From the NCBI GenBank assembly GCA_030747475.1, contig JASLKO010000181.1:1-5666 (forward strand): a DNA stretch of 5,666 nt, given 5' to 3'. A program made the position numbers and the translations under genes. Of the stretch, positions 1-5,184 are shown in pieces. Position 1 is the stretch's first letter. The number at the start of each line of letters is the position of its first letter. Under the pieces are notes generated by a model, which worked only from the letters and a program-made list of their open reading frames with translations, was not told the origin of the DNA and made no database searches. Source of the stretch: Candidatus Thalassarchaeaceae archaeon. Its GTDB lineage: Archaea > Thermoplasmatota > Poseidoniia > Poseidoniales > Thalassarchaeaceae.

Positions 1-96
1 AGGGCACACGCCACTCGCTTCACAGTCGCCATCGTGTGGCCGACAGTTCCCCCGATTATCACCCTTCTCGACATGGTCGCCGGCCGCGACACTTAA
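1..96 (+). CDS. possible C-terminal end of a membrane protein (5' truncated)
   Basis: Frame 1 is open from the left edge to a TAA at 94-96 and gives a 31-residue tail. Its middle is hydrophobic (FTVAIVWPTVPPIITLLDMV) and could be a last membrane helix, followed by a short polar end (AGRDT). Third codon positions are mostly G or C, which fits coding use in a GC-rich gene. The stop lies 25 bases before the start of the next gene, so the two could be co-transcribed. The doubt is real: the other two forward frames are also free of stops here because the stretch is about 62% GC, and 31 residues are too few to name a family. No function is assigned. Confidence 0.4.
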   Translation, partial: RAHATRFTVAIVWPTVPPIITLLDMVAGRDT

Positions 97-112
97 CGAC
101 GGGTTGCCGCTC

Positions 113-118
113 GGAGGT
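113..118 (+). promoter_or_regulatory. Shine-Dalgarno site of the DUF5611-like gene
   Basis: GGAGGT matches the archaeal anti-Shine-Dalgarno sequence perfectly and stands 3 bases before ATG 122, a rather short spacing. It argues against the upstream TTG at 104, which would place this site inside the gene. Confidence 0.65.
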
Positions 119-121
119 ATC

Positions 122-634
122 ATGGAGACCTTTGAGGTGAAGCGGGGATTGGTCAAGAAATTGGCCGCAGATGGAGGACTGGCGAGCATTGCTGGCAAGC
201 ATTTTGAGAATGTAGAAGGCTCTGGTGATGCCTTTTCGGGAAGTCATGGAATAATGAGTAGTATTACTGCTGAATACAATTCAATGGGAAAATTGGTCGT
301 GGATGTTCACCAAGAGCGCCCTGATTTTGATGATCCCAATGCAATGGAAGTTGCAATGGACAGTCGAAAGCGTTGGTCAGCCTTCCTAGACGAAGCCACA
401 GGGTATTCAGCAAAACAACGCGGTGACAAAGCAAAGGAATTTGCAAAGAAGGCCTCTAAGGCCAAGTCCGGTGTCAGCCAAGCTCGAAAATTCATGGAAA
501 TGGCAACCAACATTTCTGATGAGACCAAAGCCCAGGCTGAAACCATGATTGAGGAAATCGAGGCAGCTCTTGAGGCTGGAGACAATACGAAAGCAGCAGG
601 GCGCGCCGAGAAACTTGGCAAGCTACTTGGCTGA
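122..634 (+). CDS. DUF5611-like small protein with lysine-rich helical tail
   Basis: A 170-residue soluble protein of unknown function, with no signal peptide or membrane segment visible. Residues 1-100 begin METFEVKRGL and end in the block RWSAFLDEATGYSAKQR (84-100). From memory this resembles the archaeal DUF5611 family, whose members start with a similar FKRG segment and carry an FL-EATGYTAKER-type motif; a profile search would have to confirm it. Residues 101-127 are rich in Lys and Ala (KAKEFAKKASKAK) and look helical and basic. Residues 130-170 look like two further amphipathic helices (ETMIEEIEAALEAGD, then AAGRAEKLGKLLG). ATG 122 is chosen because it has GGAGGT just upstream; a frame-compatible TTG at 104 would add six residues but lacks its own site. 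The frame stays open upstream to the window edge, so extension cannot be fully excluded. The gene precedes tyrS by 26 bases on the same strand, which suggests but does not prove a shared transcript. The role is unknown. Confidence 0.85.
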   Translation: METFEVKRGLVKKLAADGGLASIAGKHFENVEGSGDAFSGSHGIMSSITAEYNSMGKLVVDVHQERPDFDDPNAMEVAMDSRKRWSAFLDEATGYSAKQRGDKAKEFAKKASKAKSGVSQARKFMEMATNISDETKAQAETMIEEIEAALEAGDNTKAAGRAEKLGKLLG

Positions 635-642
635 TGTATAAC
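635..642 (+). promoter_or_regulatory. TATA-like element before tyrS
   Basis: TGTATAAC lies just after the stop of the preceding gene and ends 18 bases before the tyrS ATG. tyrS has no Shine-Dalgarno site, so a leaderless transcript starting at or near A661 is plausible. The spacing is a little shorter than the usual 22-30 bases of archaeal promoters, and a second AT-rich patch (CTATAG, 646-651) is closer still. This is a weak candidate. Confidence 0.25.
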
Positions 643-660
643 ATTCTATAGGCGATTTTT

Positions 661-1728
661 ATGGACGAAAGCTCAACACGGCTCGCACTGATTACAGGTG
701 CTGCGCAAGAGGTCGTTGGAATCGAGCATCTCGAATCAAGAATCGCAGATGGGGGCACCATTCGAGCCTACGTCGGGTTCGAACCCAGTGGCAAAGCACA
801 CGTGGGTTGGAAAGTCTTGGCGACCAATTTGCGAAGAATGTTGGACGCTGAAGTCAATGTTCTGATTTTCCTTGCGGATTGGCATGCGTGGGTCAATGAC
901 AAGTTTGGTGGGGATATGGAAAAAATCCACACCACTGCAAAGTACATGGAAGAAGTATTCCGTTCTCTTCTCAATCATCCTGAAGAAGGTGATGGTCCAG
1001 GACAGCTTCGATTCGCATACGCCTCTGAAATCATGGATAGTGGAGAGTACTGGGCACGTGTATTGCGCTGTTCAAAGAACATGAGTTTGAAACGTGCCCG
1101 AAGAACGTTTAGCATCATGGGCCGAGATGAGGAAAGTGGCGACGGTGATCTTTCCAAATTTTTCTACCCTGCAATGCAGGCTGCAGACATATTCGAGATG
1201 AACATCGATTTGGCCATTGGTGGCATGGATCAACGTAAGGCACACATGTACATGCGAGAGGTCGCTGATCACTGGGGTTGGCCTAAGGCAACCTGCATCC
1301 ATACACCGATTATTTCTGGACTCAAGAGTGCGGGCTCAAGAATGGACTCATTCGATCATAAGATGAGTAAATCCGATCCATCTGGAGCCATCCTTCTGCA
1401 CGATACCCCTGAGAAGTTGCGAAAGAAGATGCGAAAGGCTTACCTCGATGTCGAGAAGGATGACAGTCCAATATACGAATTGTTGGAGCACATCATTTTG
1501 CCAGAACAAGGCCAAATCACAGTGACACCCAATCCCGAATATGGTGAGCCTAGTACCTATGATAGCCTAGAGTCATTTGTGGCTGCTGTCAAATCTGGAA
1601 CCGTGCATCCTCTTGATGCAAAGTTTGCCGTCGCAGATGCGATTTCTGCGGGTTTGGATTCACTCCGCTCGCATTTTGAAAGCAATCCAGGGTTGCTCGA
1701 TGCTGTAAATGAAATCACTGGGCAGTAA
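661..1728 (+). CDS. tyrS: tyrosyl-tRNA synthetase, archaeal type
   Basis: Cytosolic class I aminoacyl-tRNA synthetase that activates tyrosine with ATP and loads it on tRNA-Tyr. The 355 residues match the archaeal/eukaryotic core class: a Rossmann catalytic domain, then a helical anticodon-binding domain from about residue 250, and no C-terminal S4-like domain as in most bacterial enzymes. Visible motifs are AYVGFEPSGKAHVGW (36-50), which holds the tyrosine-contacting Tyr37 and the HIGH-equivalent HVGW; FYPAMQAADIF (168-178) with Tyr169, Gln173 and Asp176, equivalents of Y151, Q155 and D158 in the Methanocaldococcus jannaschii enzyme; GGMDQRKAHM (187-196) with Gln191; and a perfect KMSKSDP (234-240). 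ATG 661 places Tyr37 about as far from the N terminus as in known archaeal enzymes. No Shine-Dalgarno site precedes it; the ATG follows a T5 run, so initiation may be leaderless. The last position of the HIGH motif is Trp, which is uncommon, but this position varies in TyrRS. The enzyme should be active. Confidence 0.97.
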   Translation: MDESSTRLALITGAAQEVVGIEHLESRIADGGTIRAYVGFEPSGKAHVGWKVLATNLRRMLDAEVNVLIFLADWHAWVNDKFGGDMEKIHTTAKYMEEVFRSLLNHPEEGDGPGQLRFAYASEIMDSGEYWARVLRCSKNMSLKRARRTFSIMGRDEESGDGDLSKFFYPAMQAADIFEMNIDLAIGGMDQRKAHMYMREVADHWGWPKATCIHTPIISGLKSAGSRMDSFDHKMSKSDPSGAILLHDTPEKLRKKMRKAYLDVEKDDSPIYELLEHIILPEQGQITVTPNPEYGEPSTYDSLESFVAAVKSGTVHPLDAKFAVADAISAGLDSLRSHFESNPGLLDAVNEITGQ

Positions 1729-1812
1729 GTTCGTACTGACTTGCCACACGTGACGGCCATGGTTTGATTGTCCCGCATGTGCATATTGATTCGATGAATG
1801 CGATTCTTAGGA

Positions 1813-1819
1813 TTTTTTT
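1813..1819 (+). terminator. T-run, possible intrinsic terminator of tyrS
   Basis: Seven consecutive T residues stand 84 bases after the tyrS stop. Archaeal RNA polymerase can terminate at U-rich runs without a hairpin, and this is the only long T run in the gap. No clear stem precedes it. Confidence 0.4.
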
Positions 1820-1870
1820 CGGGGCATCATTGAAAACAGAAACCAGTTCGCCCCAACCCGCGCTAGCGAA

Positions 1871-1876
1871 GAGGTG
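1871..1876 (+). promoter_or_regulatory. Shine-Dalgarno site that sets the HMG-CoA synthase start
   Basis: GAGGTG stands 6 bases before ATG 1883. Its last three bases form a frame-compatible GTG (1874) that automated callers may take as the start. Using that GTG would consume the ribosome binding site, so ATG 1883 is preferred. Confidence 0.75.
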
Positions 1877-1882
1877 TCATTG

Positions 1883-3439
1883 ATGTCAGAAGTCGGAATT
1901 GATGATATCGCCATTCATTTTCCTAAATTATATCTTGATATGAAGGATTTCGCAGAGATGCGGGATGCAGATTATGGTAAGCTCAACAAGGGTCTGGGGT
2001 TGTCCGCAATGGCCATACCCGATGTCCACGAAGATACAGCCACAATGGGTGCCAATGCGGTCACCCGTCTTATTGATCGAAACGGAATCAAACCGACACA
2101 AATTGGTCGAATGTATCTCGGGACAGAAAGCGCACTGGATGGTGCCAAACCGACAGCGACCTACATCCTCGATATGCTGACACAGCGCTATGGAGGTCGA
2201 TTCGGAGAAGATTGCTTCCGCAATTGTGACGTGGTTGACATGACCTTTGCTTGTATTGGGGCTGTCGATGCCCTACACAACACTCTCGATTGGGTCGCAC
2301 GTGGTGGCGAATCCGATGACCGAATTGGAATCGTGGTCTTCAGTGACAATGCCAAGTATGATTTGGAATCCGCTGGCGAATATACCCAGGGCGCAGGTGG
2401 TGGTGCCCTCCTGATTCGACACAATCCCCGATTGATTTCAATTCCAGATAGATGGGGCGTCTCAACTTCACCTGTCCACGATTTCTTCAAGCCTCGTCGT
2501 GAGGTGTCTCTAAAGTCAGTCATTTCGCATGTTGTCCAGTTGGCACGTGAAACTGGCGCATCCATCAAAGAGGGCATGGTCGATCGAATGGTACGACACT
2601 TGCCCGAGTCAACGGTTCGACGTTTGGGTATTTTCAGCCATGGTGTTGCCAGTGTTCAGGTTCACCGAGATGAACCCGTGTTTGATGGCCAATACAGCAA
2701 TCAGTGCTACCAGGATGCCGTGGAAGAAGCCTTCCGCGATTTCCGTGGCAAGGCAGAATTGGATGGTCGTTGGGATCCTGAAGGTGGCACAGTTCTAACC
2801 GAAGACTGGGCTCGAATCATCATGCATCTTCCATATGCGTTCCAAGCCAAGAGAATGTTCCCCGCAGTATTTGCTTACGAACGCCGCGGTGGAGCCTCTT
2901 GGACAGATGTAGAAGCCGAAATTGGCCTTCCACCTAGCATCGAAGATTTCGATGACACCATCGAAGGACTGGCAGAGCATGCAAAGGAAATGAATGGATA
3001 CCGACGCCGTATTTCCAAAACACAAGCTTACCGCGATTTCCATGCTGAGCGTATCGAAAAAGGTCAGAGAGCAAGTTCACTCATTGGGAATCAGTATACT
3101 GGCTCTATTTTCCTAGCAATGATGTCGACCTTTGAATCAGATTACGAATCTGATAGTCCACTCGATGGTCAACAATTCGGTCTCTGTGGTTATGGTTCTG
3201 GAGCCAAGGCGAAGGTTTTCGAGGGCATAGTTAGTGACCGATGGCGCGAGGTTGTCGCAAGTTGGAACCTGTTTGAAAGAATGGCAGGCCGTATGGCGAT
3301 CGATCAGATTACTTACGAGGAATTGCACAAAGGAATCCACGATGGAAGCGTGCTCAAACCCAGAGGCGAATTCGCCCTTGTTGAAATCGAAGTTGAAGGC
3401 AATCTCGAGGGTGCTCGAACCTATGCTTGGGTCGAGTAA
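1883..3439 (+). CDS. mvaS: hydroxymethylglutaryl-CoA synthase (long MvaS/eukaryotic-like type)
   Basis: Condenses acetyl-CoA with acetoacetyl-CoA to HMG-CoA, the committed supply step of the mevalonate route to archaeal isoprenoid lipids; a cytosolic thiolase-fold enzyme. The 518 residues carry all three catalytic residues in family context: Glu82 in GTESALDGAKP (80-90), Cys124 in DMTFACIGAVDAL (119-131), the acyl-enzyme nucleophile, and His315 in RIIMHLPYAFQAKRM (311-325). Other family blocks are AGEYTQGAGGGALLI (164-178), DFFKP (200-204), FDGQYSNQCY (267-276), GNQYTGSIFLA (402-412) and GYGSGAKAKVF (436-446). DFFKP followed by DGQ-S-QCY marks the longer bacterial/eukaryotic/haloarchaeal class rather than the roughly 350-residue enzyme of many methanogens and thermophiles. 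Between these two blocks lie about 62 residues, where human and bacterial enzymes have roughly eight, so an insertion of about 55 residues is present. The start is ATG 1883, set by GAGGTG at 1871. The gene has 154 bases upstream and is probably transcribed separately from tyrS. No catalytic residue is missing. Confidence 0.95.
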   Translation: MSEVGIDDIAIHFPKLYLDMKDFAEMRDADYGKLNKGLGLSAMAIPDVHEDTATMGANAVTRLIDRNGIKPTQIGRMYLGTESALDGAKPTATYILDMLTQRYGGRFGEDCFRNCDVVDMTFACIGAVDALHNTLDWVARGGESDDRIGIVVFSDNAKYDLESAGEYTQGAGGGALLIRHNPRLISIPDRWGVSTSPVHDFFKPRREVSLKSVISHVVQLARETGASIKEGMVDRMVRHLPESTVRRLGIFSHGVASVQVHRDEPVFDGQYSNQCYQDAVEEAFRDFRGKAELDGRWDPEGGTVLTEDWARIIMHLPYAFQAKRMFPAVFAYERRGGASWTDVEAEIGLPPSIEDFDDTIEGLAEHAKEMNGYRRRISKTQAYRDFHAERIEKGQRASSLIGNQYTGSIFLAMMSTFESDYESDSPLDGQQFGLCGYGSGAKAKVFEGIVSDRWREVVASWNLFERMAGRMAIDQITYEELHKGIHDGSVLKPRGEFALVEIEVEGNLEGARTYAWVE

Positions 3440-3489
3440 TCTATCCGGATTTGACTGGCGAATCGTTCATAGAGGGACTTTCGGTGGCG

Positions 3490-3506
3490 CATCACCGTAG
3501 GTGATG
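3490..3506 (+). promoter_or_regulatory. hairpin enclosing the etfB Shine-Dalgarno site
   Basis: CATCACC (3490-3496) and GGTGATG (3500-3506) are perfect inverse complements separated by GTA, giving a 7-bp stem with a 3-base loop. The right arm contains most of AGGTGAT (3499-3505), which pairs with the 16S tail and lies 5 bases before ATG 3511. If formed in the mRNA, the stem would hide the ribosome binding site. GGTG at 3483-3486 could pair instead with CACC at 3493-3496 and free it. The palindrome is plain; the regulatory meaning is inferred. Confidence 0.5.
3499..3505 (+). promoter_or_regulatory. Shine-Dalgarno site of etfB
   Basis: AGGTGAT is a seven-base match to the archaeal anti-Shine-Dalgarno sequence, 5 bases before ATG 3511. 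ATGs at 3504 and 3507 are out of frame, so 3511 is the start. Confidence 0.8.
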
Positions 3507-3510
3507 ATGA

Positions 3511-4263
3511 ATGGCAGATATTGCAGTTCTCCTGAAACAAGTTCCAGATACAAATGCGAAGATAGTCGTAAACGGTGGCCGTGTTGATGAAGGTGCGGTC
3601 AACAAGTGGTCAATGAGCCCATATGACGAATATGCGCTAGAGGCAGCACTTTCTCTAGGTGGTTCGATTACCGCGATTACATGTGGTCCCGACCGTGCAA
3701 AGAAGATGTTGACCGATGCAGCAGCCGTTGGTGCCAGTGAACTCATGCACATTGTTGTTGACGATCTCACAACTTTAGATTCTAGCCAAATGGCGTCTAT
3801 ATTGGCAGCGGCGGTCGAAAAGACTGGGGCGTCAGTTGTCTTTTGTGGCAAACAAGCCGCAGATACGAATGCAGGTTCAACTGGACCTGGTGTTGCAGAA
3901 CGACTCGGTGCAGGATGTGTCACAATGGTGAGTGAACTATCTGGTGATTCATCTGAATTCTTAGCATTGCGACCAAGTGCCAGTGGAATGGAGCGAGTCA
4001 GTATTTCCGCCCCTTGTGTGATTGCATTCGACAAAATGGGCACAGAGCTGCGACGTCCTAACGTGAAGGGAATTATGATGGCAAAGAAGAAGGCTGTCGA
4101 GACCCTTTCCGTTGGAGATTTGGGTGTGGATGTGGGTTCATCATCCGTGACACTTGACAACCAATCCCCACCAGCTGAAAAACCAGCCGGACAAAAATTC
4201 GAGGGCGCAGATAGCGTTTCTACAGTCGTCGCCAAGTTGCGCGATGAGGCAAAGGTGATTTGA
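3511..4263 (+). CDS. etfB: electron transfer flavoprotein, beta subunit
   Basis: Beta subunit of the soluble ETF heterodimer, which takes electrons from acyl-CoA and other flavin dehydrogenases and normally passes them to a membrane ETF:quinone oxidoreductase. The 250 residues match the usual EtfB length. Signatures are LLKQVPDTNAKI (7-18), NKWSMSPYDEYALEAAL (31-47), the nucleotide-binding block CGKQAADTNAGSTGP (112-126 region), the docking-loop region around APCVIAFDKMGTELRRP (167-183), and GIMMAKKKAVETL (187-199). The block at 112 lacks the DG-TAQ pattern I associate with NADH-binding bifurcating ETFs, so a structural AMP site and conventional electron transfer are more likely, though I cannot classify it firmly. 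The protein is cytosolic. Its start follows a strong Shine-Dalgarno site set in a hairpin. etfA begins 6 bases after its stop, so the two subunits should be made together. No dehydrogenase or quinone oxidoreductase gene is in the window. Confidence 0.96.
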   Translation: MADIAVLLKQVPDTNAKIVVNGGRVDEGAVNKWSMSPYDEYALEAALSLGGSITAITCGPDRAKKMLTDAAAVGASELMHIVVDDLTTLDSSQMASILAAAVEKTGASVVFCGKQAADTNAGSTGPGVAERLGAGCVTMVSELSGDSSEFLALRPSASGMERVSISAPCVIAFDKMGTELRRPNVKGIMMAKKKAVETLSVGDLGVDVGSSSVTLDNQSPPAEKPAGQKFEGADSVSTVVAKLRDEAKVI

Positions 4264-4266
4264 GGG
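4262..4266 (+). promoter_or_regulatory. ribosome binding site of etfA, start ambiguous
   Basis: A purine run (GAGGGGGA, 4262-4269) overlaps the etfB stop. Its GAGG is 4 bases before ATG 4270 and 10 before the in-frame ATG 4276. By comparison with etfB and the HMG-CoA synthase gene, either spacing is possible. A stronger AGGTGAT (4253-4259), inside the end of etfB, is 10 bases before ATG 4270. Confidence 0.45.
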
Positions 4267-4269
4267 GGA

Positions 4270-5175
4270 ATGAAGATGGTTACAGTGATTGCAGAAATTT
4301 CAGAAAACAGCCTACATTCAGTCACCGCCCAACTGGTTGGTGCAGCCGGTGGAGATGCAACGGTCCTTTGTCCAGGTGGCATCGGTGCTTCACAAGCCGC
4401 GGAACTCAGTGGTGTAAGCAAGGTTATCTCAGTTGAAGGCGATTGTTTTTCATCGTTTGATGGTGGAGCATGGGCCTCAGCACTCGGTGCCGTATCAGAA
4501 GGTCGTGTGATTGCAGCATCGACCGCAAACGGACGAGAAATCGCAGCTCGAATGGCCGCATCAAAGGGTGTTGCCGTGGTTCAAGATGTCACCTCAATTT
4601 CTGGAAATTCGGTCACACGACCCATTTACTCCGGAAAGGCAACAGAATCTCTTACAATTTCCGATGACACCATTTTGACACTGCGTCCCAATACATTTGC
4701 AGCGGCAGATGGCGGCGGCAGTGCTGCTGTCAGCACAGTCAACCAAAGTGCAGATGTTGCAACATCTGTCAAGGAAGCCATTGCAAAAGCCAGTGAGCGA
4801 CTCGATGTTGCTGAAGCAGATGTTGTCATCTCTGGTGGTAGAGGCTTGGGCAGTATTGAGAATTTCAGTCATCTAGAATCGATTGCAGATCAGTTGGGAG
4901 CCGCCGTTGGAGCCTCCCGGGCAGTTGTAGATGAATGGGGCATGTCACACAGTATCCAAGTTGGTCAGACGGGCAAGACCGTCAATCCAAGTTTGTATAT
5001 CGCCGTGGGCATCTCTGGTGCGATTCAGCATTTGGCTGGAATGCGTTCATCGAAGTACATTGTCGCCATTAACAAAGATCCAGATGCACCCATTTTCGGT
5101 GTTGCCGATTATGGCATTGTTGCCACTTGGGAAGAGGCTCTACCCGCTTTGGCCGATGCTCTTTCAAATCTCTGA
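4270..5175 (+). CDS. etfA: electron transfer flavoprotein, alpha subunit
   Basis: Alpha subunit of ETF, which carries the redox-active FAD in its C-terminal domain. The 301 residues are normal for the family. Residues 1-180 form the divergent N-terminal domain, starting MKMVTVIAEI with the family's typical VIAE strand. The conserved FAD domain follows: VVISGGRGLGSIENF (185-199), GASR (214-217) with the conserved Arg217, QVGQTGK (230-236), LYIAVGISGAIQHLAGM (242-258), IVAINKDPDAPIF (264-276) and ADYGIV (279-284). All FAD-contact motifs are intact. The loop between Arg217 and QVGQTGK reads DEWGMSHSI, where many homologues have a D-G-(Y/F/W)-x-P-N-D pattern. The start could also be ATG 4276, two residues shorter. 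The gene is 6 bases after etfB and 9 before an esterase gene, pointing to one polycistronic transcript and possible translational coupling. Confidence 0.97.
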   Translation: MKMVTVIAEISENSLHSVTAQLVGAAGGDATVLCPGGIGASQAAELSGVSKVISVEGDCFSSFDGGAWASALGAVSEGRVIAASTANGREIAARMAASKGVAVVQDVTSISGNSVTRPIYSGKATESLTISDDTILTLRPNTFAAADGGGSAAVSTVNQSADVATSVKEAIAKASERLDVAEADVVISGGRGLGSIENFSHLESIADQLGAAVGASRAVVDEWGMSHSIQVGQTGKTVNPSLYIAVGISGAIQHLAGMRSSKYIVAINKDPDAPIFGVADYGIVATWEEALPALADALSNL

Positions 5176-5181
5176 GATGAT
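5174..5181 (+). promoter_or_regulatory. ribosome binding site of the esterase gene
   Basis: GAGATGAT resembles GAGGTGAT with one mismatch, overlaps the etfA stop codon and lies 3 bases before GTG 5185. It supports this GTG as the start in the absence of a nearby ATG. Confidence 0.5.
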
Positions 5182-5184
5182 ATT

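Larger units (their letters stand above)
1729..1882 (+). other. intergenic region between tyrS and the HMG-CoA synthase gene
   Basis: This 154-base gap is the longest in the window and the likeliest place for a transcript boundary. It holds a T7 run (1813-1819). After that comes a short GC inverted repeat (GGGGC 1821-1825 with GCCCC 1850-1854, 24-base loop), an 8-base palindrome CGCTAGCG (1861-1868), and the Shine-Dalgarno site of the next gene. CATATTG around 1782 is the nearest thing to a TATA box, but it is a poor match. I see no small reading frame with its own ribosome binding site and no RNA gene. Confidence 0.6.

Noticed and set aside
104..121. TTG at 104 as the start of the DUF5611-like protein
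   Set aside because: It would place the GGAGGT ribosome binding site inside the gene, and the added residues (MPLGGI) do not look like a family N terminus.
307..621. Minus-strand frame of 104 codons opposite the DUF5611-like gene
   Set aside because: The forward frame has a Shine-Dalgarno site and a family-like motif; the reverse translation is compositionally biased and unrecognisable.
656..660. T5 run before the tyrS ATG as a terminator of the upstream gene
   Set aside because: It is short and directly abuts the start codon with no stem. It may be part of a leaderless promoter region instead.
1781..1790. GCATATTGAT as the TATA box for the HMG-CoA synthase gene
   Set aside because: A poor match to the archaeal TATA consensus, no clear BRE, and it would start the transcript next to the T7 run.
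1821..1854. GGGGC / GCCCC inverted repeat in the tyrS to HMG-CoA synthase gap as a riboswitch or terminator stem
   Set aside because: Only five base pairs with a 24-base loop and downstream of the T run. It is too weak to call a structured RNA.
2188..2577. Minus-strand frame of 129 codons inside the HMG-CoA synthase gene
   Set aside because: Antisense shadow of conserved coding sequence, with no ribosome binding site or recognisable motif.
3492..4421. Long open frame of 309 codons on the minus strand opposite etfB and the start of etfA
   Set aside because: It is exactly antisense to well-supported etfB, has a low-complexity Ser/Ala/Thr/Pro-rich translation, and shows no family motif. It arises from the codon pattern of the real gene.
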